Source: Piper betle (taxonomy: Eukaryota; Streptophyta; Magnoliopsida; Piperales; Piperaceae). From it: 64,000 bases of DNA. This document shows, piece after piece, positions 22,871 through 36,800 of this stretch. The stretch is from contig JAURVB010014610.1 of NCBI GenBank assembly GCA_033002965.1, positions 186,001 to 250,000 of the forward strand. The letters run 5' to 3'. The position numbers and the translations under genes are program-made. The first letter of the stretch is position 1. Every line of letters begins with the position of its first letter. Under the pieces are notes generated by a model that searched no databases, was not told where the DNA came from, and saw nothing but the letters and a program-made list of their open reading frames with translations.

Positions 22871-24726
22871 GAATATGGGGTTAGATTTTCATATGGTTCA
22901 ACTTAACTGTAATAAAAATGAATTCCTTGCTTAGATTCACTTTTTGTTAAATTTGGCTTATTATATTATCCATTCAATTACTCAAAGTGCCAATTATTTT
23001 TATTGATTCGTACCTACATATAACTATAAAAAAAATGACTATCACTCTATTACATTTGACACACTATTATTATTATTATTTACACAATGTCATTAGACGC
23101 ATGAGTAGAATACATGTTTGTAAATTATTTTAGTGCATATTATATGTTTTTTATTAATAAATGGAAAACTCAGTATTGGCCTTTGATTAAAACTATGAAA
23201 TTTAACCAATCAAAACATAATAAAAATAATAATAATTCAATTTATTATATCTTATCTTTTCATTTTATTAGGATTTATCTTTAAATTCAATCAGAATTTA
23301 TATCCAAGACATTACTAGATTATGATAGTGTTGGATTCTAGATTTTAAAAATTGCTTTTAAGTCATTTAGTTTTCATTTATATTGGTACATCTACATATC
23401 AATTTATGAGCTACATGCACTACTTAAAGTTCTTTGATATTTCTGTCTTTTTTGTTTGATTTTCTTTTGTATGTGGCATACCAAGTGTTCTCAGTTTCAT
23501 CTATAAATTAGGACTAGTTATGTGAACGCCGGTTGGGGGCTGCACATGGGACAACACGTTTCCCCAGGAGTGCTGTTGACACAGGACGCACGTTAGTGTG
23601 TGCATCCCAAGATTGGTTGGCGTACACAAGTTTTGCTCATAATTGGAGGTATTAGAAAATATGCAACCACAATAATTGGGAGGATAATAATAATATCAAA
23701 AGCAAATACTTAAAATTTATTTTCATATTTTGCTTTCTTCATAATAAAATCTTTGTGTTTTTCCAATCAATTATGAGTGTGTTTTTGTAGTCATTTTTGC
23801 CTCCCTTCTTGGTACACTTACATAGAGAGAAATTATTTTAAAGAAAGTATCTTTTATAATTTATCTCTAATTATTCTTCTTTTAAGTTTGATTCACACTA
23901 TGTTTGATACAATTTTGTTTTTTTCGTTTGCACTCTTTAATTTTTTTTAACATAAAATTTATTTTATTATTTAACAATAAATTATATGTTAAATTAAAAT
24001 TTATATGTAATATGTCACATTATCAGCCTTCTATGCCGTCGCTGGTGATGACGAATTGGCTCTTCGCACACATTTTGGTACTATAATTTGTTATGAAAGT
24101 AGATTGTTAAAAGTTACATGAAATAGATGCAAATTTTCTTAATATTTGTTCACAGACAATTAGATGATAAAAATTATAATTTGATTATTATATGACGCAA
24201 GTATGCAAATAGATTTTAGGGTTGATTGCCTGAAAATTTATTTTATTTATTTTGATCACATTTTTTTTAAAACCACTGTAGATCAGTACCTGTATTGCTC
24301 TATGTGACACCAATAATCTGTGAACAGAGAATAAAAAATGAGAACATTTTTTTCAACATAAAAATAAAAACATTCGTAATGAGTGAGACTTAATGACATG
24401 AGGACAATATAATTAACAAGTGCGTGATAAAAAACAAATACATGAAAAGTCAACTTTGTGTCATTGACAAGCTTGTTTTATTTATTTTCATATAATATAA
24501 ACTTTAGAGATTAGATAAATGAATATTGTTTTGTGCCTTTTTTAAATTGGATATTAGAGAAACATAAGATAACACTTGCACAAACGCTATCCCTTTGATC
24601 CATGAACTCTATTAATAATTAAGTAATAATAATTAATATATTTGAGTTAAAAGTAATAATAATTAATAAAAAATAATATCTTACATTCAAACAGATTGGC
24701 AACAAGTTGAGTTTGGGCAGAACTTA
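22871..24726. other. Intergenic, AT-rich, no recognised gene
   Basis: A slightly GC-richer patch at 23515-23640 has no coding continuity. No tRNA, rRNA or gene model is supportable. Confidence 0.35.
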
Positions 24727-24734
24727 TATAAGAT

Positions 24735-25249
24735 TAGGAATATAAACAAGTCAAACATGTTCACAAATATTTTACGTTTAGTTCGATTTGGCTTGAACTC
24801 GTGCTCGTTAGTTTTGTGCTCGAAAAATACTCAGTTTGAAATGGATAGCTCGTTAAACAATGAATAGAGATTGAGTTAAAGAACGTTCGGCTCAGCTTAG
24901 TTTGAAACTCTAGTTTGATGTGTTCAAACTCGAAAAAATACTCGGTTCGACTCGACTTGTCAATACTATTAAGGTCATATTAAACTTATATAATGTTGGA
25001 AAAAACTTTTGATTCTATATAAGCTCAAGCACGAGCTAAATACAAACATTCGTTCAGAAGCCGAGCTAAGTTTGAAAACATAACGAATTGAACACGAGCT
25101 AAACCCAAACATTATAAATTTTAGACGAGTTCGACTTGACCCATAATACATCAAAGTTCGTCAAGTACTCAAACAAGCTTAAACATGTTTGTCAAAAATC
25201 ACGTCGAATTTAAAAACATCCATACTTTGCTCGACTCGTTTACACCCTA
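24735..25249. mobile_element. hAT-type MITE with perfect 8-bp target-site duplication
   Basis: The element starts TAGGAATATAAAC and its inverted right end starts TAGGGTGTAAAC, a hAT-like TIR. It is flanked on both sides by TATAAGAT (24727-24734 and 25250-25257), a perfect 8-bp duplication, the hallmark of hAT insertion. The 515-bp interior is non-coding and full of CTCGA/CGAGC words (GCTCGTTAG, GCTCGACTCG, CACGAGCTAAA) in both orientations. No transposase, so it would need an autonomous hAT in trans. Confidence 0.8.
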
Positions 25250-25257
25250 TATAAGAT

Positions 25258-28200
25258 GACAAGTTTCCAAGCTTGTTAATAGATAATTAACTCACTTATT
25301 ATTTCAGCTAGCAAGCCTAATCTAATTTAAACCAACCCTTTTTTCACTAATTCGGCTTGTTCCCAACCCTAAAAGTGGATAAGCTTTGCAAAAAGAATTG
25401 TGTGTGGACTGCAATATGCTTGCCTTTACTTTTCAATGGTGGATTTAGATATTGTGGTTGATTTGCTGGTTATGAGCTGGGATGCCAACCTAACCTCCAT
25501 AGAATTGGTTCTTGTTTGCTACCTCTTGTCGCCATTGATTATTCAAGGAGGATGCATTGGGGCATCCATACATATATTCTTCTCTCCTACCCGCATTATT
25601 GAACTACTTATCGAAAAAGATGAAATATAGAACTAAGAAAAGTTTTTTAAGTCCAATCAATCCTCAAATAAGAATTAAGCTAAAAAGACCTAATAAAATA
25701 AAATGAAAGACACTAATCAAATATTGTGTTTGAAAAAAGATAATGTTAATTATAGATCATCAATTAATCATAAATTAGTGACTTCATTTCATCTTTAAAC
25801 TTATTATTTGAAAATCCTCTATTGCATAAAAAACCAACATTGTCATGGGTTTTGGGTACTATCAAAATAATTAGTTATTTTTAGAGACTTACAACCCATT
25901 ACATATAATATTTACCAACCAATTTTAATTTTACGCCGGGGTTAAAACCAAAATTACTACAATCTCATGTCCTACGTACCCTTTCTTCGTGAAAGATCTA
26001 AGATTGGATATGAGCGAACTCGATCCTTTTGGCTCTTTCTACGTCTAACTTTCTAGCTAGATGCTGGTACATGACACCTTTGTTACTATTAAAAAACTAA
26101 TCTTTTTTATGCTAGCTATCACGCTATGCCATTCTAGGCCAACTTGCAGGTCTCCGCCTCATATCTATTTTTTAAAAATGATGTGTGTATAAAAACCAAG
26201 AGCAAAGCAAAGCAAAGCATCAAGTATTTTGGGCCCAAATCATAGAAATATAAACTCCATTTTGAACTTAACTGATATAAAAACAAGTCGAACTCGATTA
26301 CAATGATGCAATACCCTTGGCTTTGCTCGGTTAATTACATCCCTTTTGGTGGGAACCATTCAAATTTCGATCCCAACAATATTAGGAATTTATTCTCAAT
26401 TAAGTTGAATCATTTTCAAAAGCTATCTAGTAATCTCAAAATTAATTACTTCTTCTTCAACAGATTTAAATCCAAAAAAAAAGAATGAAAGGAAACACAT
26501 CTTCTTGAGGCCCAGTTCATCATATTTCTTTCCTGGTGTGCTTTCTTCAAATTGGGCTATGAACCAAGAAAGTTCCTTAAATGTTGTGCATATACTTGTA
26601 TTTGACAATGGCTTACAAACCAGGGATTTACAATAGTCTTTTAGAATCACCAAATTGTACATAGCGTACAATATTTTCTCCTCATTCTACCGGATTGACG
26701 AAAATGGTGTAAACACTGACCTGGCTCGTTTTGTTCTTGAATATGACAAATCCCGTTAAAAACACAATAAACAAGAATAATTCAAGACAATGAAGGCAAC
26801 ATCATTTTGATAATTTCGATACGATCCTATGTCATTAATGTCATATCATCATTTATCAATTTGTTTTTTCAAAAACGATCAAGTTTATAAACCATGCATG
26901 CAACTTCTGACAAACCCTTGTATCCTTTTATTCACCCTTACAGAGACAGCCACGCTTTGTGTTCCTCCTGCGTTTACTTGCAAAGAAGCCCAGGTCAAAA
27001 TGTATGCGGTGGAAGAACGGTGAACCTGCTCATACCAGGAGCCTCAAAAAGCTCTAGTACTCTCGAGGTCGTTCCATGGTCTCAATCAAATCAAACAGCC
27101 CATGTATACAAGTCACAAACACCCCCACTTGAAACATACAAGCAACCTGTATTGTATTGTATGAATGGATGCTTATCTTTGAGAGATAAGGTTACGTTAT
27201 TCAAATCTCAATTCCAGAATCCAACATCGTCGTCTAAAACGTTCCTTTCCTTGTCATTCATACTAGAAGAGCTATGAATTCCACTCTTAGATCTTATCCA
27301 CTCTTAGTACGCAATCTTCATCGCCAAACCTTGACGACCCAAAAGCCGCCTATCATTCATATATTCGTTAATTTTTTCTTCAATGCGTCAATCTCCTCTA
27401 ACCAAATCTAAAATATTAATGTTGCATGAACTGATCAAAAGAGAGTACAGACACATGATATTTTAAACATCATTAAGCAACAACTTGATAAGAAAGGGAT
27501 TGAGACACAATTCTTATTTGTTCCAAGCTTCCAATGGATATGAACAAAGGAGCAATTCACTGTCCCAATGACTCTCTTTGGTGTGCAAATGGGAGGAGCA
27601 GCAAAAGATAGGGTGAAGCTGGAGGCCCATGTCAACATTTGTGGCTGTTTCCTCCACGCAATTTGGATAGAGGGGGAAAGGCGAGGCCCAGATTGAGCTG
27701 GGGGAGATGACAACTTAGTATTTTTTGCCGGCAGTTTTTGTATCTCTTTCACACACAAGAAACTCCTGGATAAGATCATAACGAGGATTGCATGTATGTA
27801 TGTATCATCCTTACACAATTCCTTCTCATCCGATGAGTCCGCAAGTGAGGAGGTGCACTTTTCCACGTAGAAGGCACAACTGTTCATGTCTCGTCACCAA
27901 GTTGGCCTTCTTCCCATCGGTTGATGGGACTTGATTTCATGTGGACCTCTAGCTCTTCTTTTCTGATCTGGATTGGTCTATCCATTTATACCATGCTATG
28001 TTCTTTTGATATACTTGACAGCGTTTTAGGTATAATTGTTGCACTTGACTACGCAACCGGAGTAAATAATGGGATTGAGTTGTGTCCTTCATGCCGGCCA
28101 CCCTTTTGGCTAGCTTGTCAAATTCCAGATCAAAATCATGAAAAAAGATAGAAAAAATAGGCAGTTTTTTTTTAAATGGATCAAGATTACTTTAGATGAA

Positions 28201-31200
28201 GGGGATGGTAACTGATCATGTTCTTTCAAGGTGTCAACTTCAAAAAACAAAAGGAAAACAAATGACTAATTATTTATGGATGAGTTTCGACCACCATTTA
28301 TTCTTTTTGCATCTGATTTGAATTTGGCCTTTTTTTGGAAATATATTAAGTACTCGTGATCTTTTCATAATTTAGAGAGATATATTTTATAACAACAAAC
28401 CTTAAATATTTGAGAAAGATTTTTTTGTATTTATCTTAGGTCTTGGAAAAAATTTCATTTAATATTAAGAGATCGGCGCCATTAAATTTTAACTCAGGTC
28501 CAATCAGACAAATATAAATATGTTACTAGTTACAAATATCCGATTTATTTCTTCGATTCTAAGTTAGAATTAAGGTTTGGTTGTTTCAGGGAGACAAGAG
28601 TAGAAGAAAGGTTGGATCAGTGGTGGGCACCCCTGCGGTTGGAGGTTGTGAGTTGGACCTTACTTGATGGATATGGATCACAGACCAGAGTGAGCGAGGT
28701 GACGACTTTCTCTACTCTCTCTTGCTGGCTCTATTATGCAATGTGAACAACTAGAACATTTCTGATTCATTGTACAAAGATGGGCATAATGTAGTGAACA
28801 AATATATATGAATTGGTACTTGGCATGCAGATGAGAACAAGCTAAGCATTGGGCAACCTTTGAATTTTTAGCACCGGAGCTGTTGGAGGATACACTTCCC
28901 AAACCAACCAAATCAATGCATGCAACCTCTCCATGAGAAAGAAAATTGATGAGTGTATGTGGTATGGTCAGTGGTGCAGGTTTCTCTTCAAGTCAAATCT
29001 TTGTTAGCACCAAACCTTTTCACGTACATTTTGTATATATGCATACCTTGGTCAACGTTGAAAAAGTGTATTTATATACTTGTTTATGATTTTCAAGAAG
29101 AAAACAATATTGGCAGCAGTAGTGCTACTTTGTACATATATACCAGCTTGCGTACTAGAACCAAGTTTAAAAATGTAAAGAATTTGTTAAATGATAATGA
29201 TATTTGAACTAATTGTATGATGAAGTCATTGCTGATTATCAGTCTTTGTTTTTGCCTCTCTTGCATGGAAAAAAAGTCAAATAGTAAAGTTTATACACCA
29301 ACTTATTATTGAATTAATCATACCAACATTTTGGATCTAAGGCTTTTGGGATGTGATTCACTTAATCACACCAAAATATAATTGATTCTTCAGTAATACT
29401 CATGCATCAATCAGGCCTAGCTTAGGATGAATATTTCGGATCTTATCTAAGGAGCTTGTTATTTGTTTGGAGCATCTAATCACACCCAACAAGAAGTGTT
29501 CATTTAGTTTAGTAAATCATCTGAAAATTGAGATTATTAATGTTGGGTAAATTAGCTGCTCTTACCAATATATTTGGCTTGGGATAGAAGGGATATGGAA
29601 TATTACATGTTGTATATTGATTTATTATTTATTGTATCATATTTAATTTGATTTCAAGATGCATAAAAACCATGCATGTTTTATCACTTAAATAAATGTT
29701 CATATTACCACATCTCATGCATGAAAGCTTTGATTGAACAATTACACCAAACTCAAAACTTCTTTAATATTATATATGATGATGATGTTCATATGGAGTG
29801 AGAACCGACCAAAGTAAGTGGATTATGACATGTTGACAGCATTTAAACCGGGCCAGAAATTATATGAGGCCCATCTTTATTTGTTGAAATTTAATTATTA
29901 AGCCATTAATAAGTAGACCTCCTGTTTTGATTAGTTTTAAATAATTAGTTGATTGATTACTTTCTGAAAATGATATTAAACTACTAATCTATGATATTGA
30001 CGAGTGCTTTAAGTTGTCTTGTATATGTTAATTATTTAAACATTTTTCCCTATTATATTCTTTAGATGGGCCCGTTGTGGACACTTTTGGAGTCAGCAAC
30101 AGTAACACATAATGATATTATGCGTTAAAGAAAGTCAATTAAGTGGGGATTTGAGGGTAATTAAAGTGCTAATTAATGTAGTTTTTTTGTTTATCCTAAA
30201 AAAATGAGGTTGAAAACAATTAATCTGATTGCCATGTCATAAACCAAATTAAGGTACTTATCCGTTCTTAATTGATACTTTAAAGGTCTTACAATAATCA
30301 AAATCCTTTATTTTCACCCCTTATTTAGTATTTTTTTATGTATTTATTTTGTGGCCAGAGATGAGCCGACGAATTGGATAAAGTAGAGCCCACTCGTAAG
30401 ACATAAGAGGCCAATCTTTTAAAGACACGTGGACGTGTGGTTTTCTTTATTTTATTTTTGTGAACCAATTACCACCACAATAATCTAAATATATACATAA
30501 TACATCTCTCCATTTTTACTAGCAAAAAATCTTTACAAAGAGTAAAAGAAAAAAATCTTCACAAATATCAAACCTTTATGCGCATAATTGAGAATTCTAA
30601 TAAGAAATATTTTCTTTTAAATGAAATATGTAATAAGTTAACCTAAATATATTTTTATTTGTTTCAAAATGGTCACATGAGAGTCAAATTTAAGGTGGAA
30701 ATTATAAATACTAAGTAAAAAAATGTTTTATTCTCAAAACAAATATCAAACACCAAAATTCTAAATATATAAATATATTTAGCAAGTGTTTTTGTTGGAT
30801 AGGAGAAAGTGTTTTTGTTGCATATATAAATATATAAATATACATAAGTTGGTCCCAAAAACACATACAATTTCTGTTAAATACACACATATGGATGCAA
30901 GAAATAATCCAAACACAAAGATACAAAGAGAAAGTGGGGATTGTTTTCCATCATCACAACATTGAACCTCCTTCCACCTTTTTCTTTCCCAAACATATAA
31001 TCTTAACCTTTTGAGCTTTCACCCACTGCCAAGCAAAACATGAATTCCTTGGCTAGTTTTGAAAGCAAATCCTCACTTTCTTCTTTTCATAATTGTACAT
31101 GGCTCCATTTGGGTTTTTCATTTCTCGTTCAAACATCAAAATGCACATCTAAACATTCGAATTAAAGCATGCATGGAAAAGGAAAATCATGTTGAACATC

Positions 31201-32200
31201 TTTATTTAACATTCCACCTTTTCCACACCAAAAATGAGCCTCATTTGAAAGGTTTCCCCCTTGTATATATAGAGGCAAGATGTAGGGTATATATGTTAAA
31301 AAAAGTGTCAAATCGAAGTTCACAGTTCCACCCAAATGATATTAAAAAATTTTGGGTGCAACAACCTTCTGGGTTAGTTTGTTTCATGAGCTGGAAAACT
31401 GAAAGCCATCAACTTGTTAGTTACTCCAGCTGCCGAGCAGTGACCAGCTGCTGAGCAATGTCTTCTTCATTGGGGATTCAAACATGCCATTGAAAGGTTT
31501 TAGTTAGCTCACCTAACTCAACAGAGGAGTAACTATGCCTTCCAACAATACTCCTTCCCCTTCATTGCACTCTGCACATCAAGATAAATGCATTCCCTGA
31601 ATGTTAACTCTACCAATTAACTTCTACAATCAATTTGCTATATATTAACCTTTATAATTAGTGCAGTACCTAAATATATCATTACATGATCATGGGTATT
31701 TTGCCATATACATACACATCTGTCTGCAGTTCTTAATTCTATCATGAGTTTTCGTTGTGCATGTTCATGTTAGGTCACTATTTTTTGATAGGTTTTCTTC
31801 CTAAAGTTGAGAGATTCCCTGACCTTTTTTATTGTATAGCTAGTGTTTTCTTATGCAATTTAATGAAGGCGGTGTATGAATGTGACTGGCTAAGCAAAGA
31901 ACACCGGGGATTATTGGTTTTATATTTGCATAAAATAATTTGTCCCATGAGTTATATTTGACCAAGTTTTTGGCGTCTAAATTGGACCCGGTGGACCCGC
32001 CGGTGATGGGCATACACTAGCTCGTGCTATTAAGATGAATTGCCGCATAAGTATATAGTTATATTGTTAGGGGTAAACATTTGATCGGTTCAATTTTGCC
32101 AATGAAACCGAATTAATATTCTGATTAATAAAAGTGTTTTCTTGTAAGTATTTTTTAGGTGTTAAATGCCAAGATATTAGGAACTGTTGAGCTCTCCTAA
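25258..32200. other. Seven-kilobase gene-poor region
   Basis: AT-rich, with only short unsupported open frames. Slightly more complex sequence lies at 26890-27280 (+) and 27890-27430 (-, about 150 codons with no recognisable motif), and at 28560-28960, none of which I can assign. I find no tRNA, microRNA mature sequence that I know, or transposon protein. It could hold lncRNA genes or distal regulatory DNA of the downstream beta-galactosidase. Confidence 0.35.
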
Positions 32201-32339
32201 ATGGCTAAATCAAAATAGCCAAATGATATATATATATATATATGAAAATATTTTTTGAGCGAGGGACGGGAACAGTTTCATACCCTTAACTCTAATTTGG
32301 GTTATCCGATCATAAAAACGGCCCATATTTGATAAAAAA

Positions 32340-32900
32340 ACAAAACAAAACCCTTCACCCCTGACATTGACAACAACCAAGTGTTGGCCATGGTTGGCTA
32401 GTCGGGCTTGGCCGTTGTCAATGTCAGCAGTGGTCATCCCCAGGCGGTTGGACCTGACGTGGTTGACAATTTTTTTAAACTATTTTTTATAAAAACTCCC
32501 GGCCCAGACCCTGTTGGCGGGAGCTGGACCTAGCCGGTGGCAGCTATATCTGATTGCAAGGATATATATATTTTTAAATGTTAAGGTACATTTGGTCGTT
32601 GCTGGCCGAATTTGGCCATACCTTGGCCAGATTTGGTCACTAGCCCACGGTGGCCAGACTTGGCCAGCAACACTCAAATTTAGTTGCGCCATTCATATGA
32701 CCACACAACCAAATTTGTGGCCACATAGCCAGATCCGACTATGTTGGCCATATCTGTCCACCTGAATTTTATTGGTGGGCACCCATACATGGCCGCCTAT
32801 CCGACCATGTTGGCCATATCTCTCCACCTGAATTTTATTGGTAGCCACCTATACATGGCCGTCTATGGCCGGCACTATCGCGTGGCCGTTAGCCAGTCAC
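32340..32900. repeat. GGCCA-rich repeat block with a 66-bp tandem duplication
   Basis: The words TTGGCCA, TGGCCGT and their complements recur at high density through the block. Within it CATGTTGGCCATATCT.TCCA, CCTGAATTTTATTGGT and ACATGGCCG.CTAT form two direct copies with a 66-bp period (32735-32800 and 32801-32866). Non-coding. The composition contrasts sharply with the AT-rich flanks, so it is probably an inserted repeat. Confidence 0.6.
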
Positions 32901-33500
32901 CGTTAGGGGAAGATGAGAAGATGAGTTTAATTTTTTTCTATTAAAAAGAATGAATATGGGCCGCCTATATAATGAAATGCCCGTAGTAATTAGACGGCCT
33001 ATATTAAAAGAAAAAGTACTGTCCCATCCGCGACGCCCTTTCCATTTCATAGAAGGAATCTTTTACACAGATCCTAATTAGTAAAAGCCGGCTATTTATA
33101 CTTGTCCACAAGTTTTGGATTACTTGATAATCTACCTCTTTTTTCCAATTACTTTTTACTATTCTAACTTTGACCCAGTTGTCTAGATAATTTAATATCC
33201 ACGAAACATAAACCTCTTTATAAGAGGTCAAATTGATTAAATTAAATTATCAAAGTTGTAAAAAAATTCAATATTTTCAATACCAACCATTATCCTATAT
33301 TACTTCCAAAAACAAATTCAAAATCATAATCCCAAAATCTGAGATTTTCCAGTGAAAATATTAAACACAAACAAAACCCTCAAAAAATACAATCATCACT
33401 CCATTCCAAACTAACCCCATGTGCTTGGCTAATTAATCACACTACAAAGCCTAAATATTCACTCTACCCATCAAATGACAGGCAAAAAAAAAGAAAAACA
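32901..33500. other. Spacer upstream of beta-galactosidase promoter
   Basis: AT-rich with no recognised gene. Distal promoter DNA of the beta-galactosidase at most. Confidence 0.35.
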
Positions 33501-33867
33501 CGGATTAGGATCCACGTCAGAAGGGTGGGCCCACATAACTGTGGGGGCCCACAGATAATAAAAGGTGTATAAGAATAGCAGCGAAGACACTTCTCATTTT
33601 CGTACAACACAAATTTGACTCATCTCGCCGTTCCTTTCCCTCCTTCTTACTTCTTACCCCTCTCCTCACCGAGCTCAAGAGTCAAGAACGACAAGAATCA
33701 GAGTGAGCACCAACCAAGCTATGATCTCCCCTACCCATTCTTCACCACCTTCCAATCTCCCCAAAGCTTCTGTCTTTTCTTCGGCTTTCATTTGATATAT
33801 ATAAATATATACTCTGAGCAAGAGAAAGGTTGAGCTTTGTTGGAGCTGTGTTGGAAGAGTCTGATAA
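33501..33867 (+). promoter_or_regulatory. Beta-galactosidase promoter and leader with paired GGGCCCAC motifs
   Basis: TCCACGTCAG (an ACGT-core, bZIP-type word) is followed by GGTGGGCCCACA and 17 bp later GTGGGGGCCCACA. Both of the latter fit the TCP-factor consensus GTGGGNCC/GGNCCCAC. ATAATAAAAGG or GTATAAGAA (about 33557-33573) may serve as TATA. A pyrimidine-rich leader follows to the start codon at 33868. Functional assignment is inference from motif matches. Confidence 0.5.
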
Positions 33868-36800
33868 ATGGGAGGGAGCTTGAAGCTTCCATGGGTTGTG
33901 TTAATTGTGGTTTGCTCATGGGTGAGCATGGTGTCCATGGTCACCTGCTCTGTGACGTACGACCACAGGGCGCTGGTGATAAATGGGCAGAGGAGGATCC
34001 TCATCTCCGGCTCCATTCACTACCCGAGGAGCACACCCGAGGTATGAGCATTTCTTTTGCCAGGGAATGTGGTTTGTGTTGTCTTGGATTCTTTCAAGTT
34101 TGAAGCTTTCTTCTTGCTGTTCATACCTTCTTCTTCTTCTTTTTTTGTGTCGGCAGATGTGGCCTGGGCTCATTCAGAAGGCTAAAGATGGAGGCTTGGA
34201 TGTCATCCAGACTTATGTTTTCTGGAATGGACATGAGCCTTCTCCTGGTCAGGTAGAGATTGCTGTTCTTCTTGTGTGTCGACCTTTCTTTTGTTTCTCT
34301 GTTTTCGTGCTTGTGGTATAAAGTTGGTCTTTTCTTTGTTTGCTTCTTCTTGTTTCTTGGTGCAGTATTACTTTGAGGATAGGTTCGATTTGGTCAGATT
34401 TGTGAAGTTGGTGAAGCAGGCCGGCCTCTATCTTAATCTCCGGATTGGTCCTTATGTTTGTGCAGAATGGAACTTTGGGTAATTTCTTGCTCCAGAAAAT
34501 TACTGCAGAACTGTTTTACTGTAATTTGGTTATTATCGAAATTGATTTTGCTTGTCTTTTTTCTATCAGAGGCTTCCCGGTCTGGTTGAAATTTGTTCCA
34601 GGAATTAGCTTTAGAACAGACAATGGCCCCTTCAAGGTATCATTTCAAGTCTTATCTCAACTACTTGACATTACTGGCATTAGCTGTTAAAGTGGATAAT
34701 TTGCTAAACTTTGAAAATCTATTTAGGCTGCCATGGCCAAGTTCACAAAGAAGATTGTTGATATGATGAAAGCAGAGGGTCTCTTCCAAATACAGGGCGG
34801 TCCAATTATTCTTTCACAGGTAAAAGTACAATTTGTCTTGCCTTATATGCAAACATTCAACACACTGTCACGGTTGATGTGTTGGTCAATCACTATTTGT
34901 GGTCATTGAGGTAAAAGTGAAACTAATTTGCTGCTTTCCTTGGTTTCTCATGTGTGGCACAGATTGAGAATGAGTATGGCCCTGTGGAATGGGAGATAGG
35001 AGCTCCCGGTCGTTCCTACATGGAGTGGGCAGCTAGTATGGCTGTTGGACTTGGCACTGGAGTCCCATGGGTGATGTGCAAGCAAGATGATGCCCCTGAT
35101 CCAGTTGTAAGAACTTGCTTATTTGTTTTGATATCGATGCTGTTTTCTACGATTCTAATAGATATGAATCTGTTAGAAGAAAGTCAATTGGTATTTAGTG
35201 AGTGAACAATACTTAGATAATTAGTTTGTTTATTGAATCCTACTAAGAAGATGCATCTGCATGACTTGTAAGCAGTCCCCATTGCATGTTATGTTTTATC
35301 TAACGTGAAACAACTATTGTGCTATTGTGTGACAGATTAACACATGCAATAGCTTTTACTGTGATTGGTTCTCTCCAAACAAAATCAATAAACCAAAGAT
35401 GTGGACAGAAAATTGGACTGGATGGTATTATAATATTAGTCATCCTCTTTTCATTTGTTTTCTCGAGTACGAGAAAAATAGGAGCCTTCAACGTTGGTCA
35501 TCTTTTTATGTTTTTTTGTTTTAAATTGGCAGGTTTACAGCATTTGGTGGTACAGTTCCCACTCGGCCCGTAGAAGACTTGGCATATTCTGTTGCCAGGT
35601 TCATTGCCAATGGCGGTTCTTTTGTTAACTATTACATGGTTAGCAGCAAAATGTTCATATTAGAAGCACTATGATGTGTTGACATGTTTACCACATCATA
35701 TACTAATTCATATCTAACGTGGCAGTACCATGGAGGCACAAATTTTGGACGAACAGCTGGTGGCCCTTTCTATGCTACAAGCTATGATTATGATGCCCCG
35801 ATTGATGAATATGGTATAGAACTTTATCGAGGTATTATTAGCTGAATAGAAGGTTATCCATAAGTCACTAACTTCCATTTGGTTTTATAGGAATGCTGAG
35901 GCAACCGAAATGGGGTCACTTGAGAGATTTGCATAGAGCCATCAAGATGTGTGAACCTGCATTGGTTGCCAGTGATCCTGTCAAGACACAGCTGGGGCCT
36001 GGTCAAGAGGTTGCAATCTTGAAATGTTTTTTTTGTTAATATACTAAGATATGTCTGTTCTGTAACTATCATGTATTCATTCTTTTATCTTGTATATCAG
36101 GCTCATGTCTTCAAGTCGAGGTCAGGAGCTTGTGCTGCATTCCTTACTAATACTGATTGGTACAAGTACAGATCTGTGACATTTGAAGGAAGGAACTATA
36201 ATCTTCCTCCGTGGTCTGTCAGCATCCTTCCTGATTGCAAAACTACAGTTTTCAATTCGGCAAGAGTGAGAATAAACTTTTCAGGAGAATGATTTATTTT
36301 TCCTTGTCCAAATAGACTCAATGACTAATTGTTCATTATCACATATATACATGCACAGGTCAACTCTCAGAGCTCACAGATAGCAATGATTCCAGCAAGT
36401 GAGAGTTTCCCATGGGGATCCTATAATGAAGAAATTGCATCCTTCGACGACAACACATTCACATCTGACAAATTGTTGGAGCAGATAAGTATCACTAGAG
36501 ATGATACTGATTACCTGTGGTATATGACACAGTGAGTACTCATGAATCATAATTGGAGCTTTTAGAAGTTTTCACCACAAGTTTACTTTAACTGATATGT
36601 TCATTTCTTCAGGGTCACAATTGACTCAAAGGAAGCATTTCTGAATGGCGGGAAGTACCCATCACTTTCTGTTCAATCAGCTGGTCATGTTTTATATGTG
36701 TTTATTAATGGCCAACTATCAGGTATGCTAGTTTGCTTTTACGGTAGGAGGGAAAATCTTTCACCTTGATTCAAAGTTTGTAAAAGCAATATTGTTTGGC

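Noticed and set aside
27435..27887. 150-codon minus-strand open frame
   Set aside because: No start context, domain or homology that I can recognise. A frame of this length can occur by chance in an 8-kb gene-poor region.
33690..33715. AGAGTGAGCACC resembling the 3' part of miR156
   Set aside because: The 5' half of the mature sequence does not match and no foldback precursor is visible; it is in the beta-galactosidase leader.
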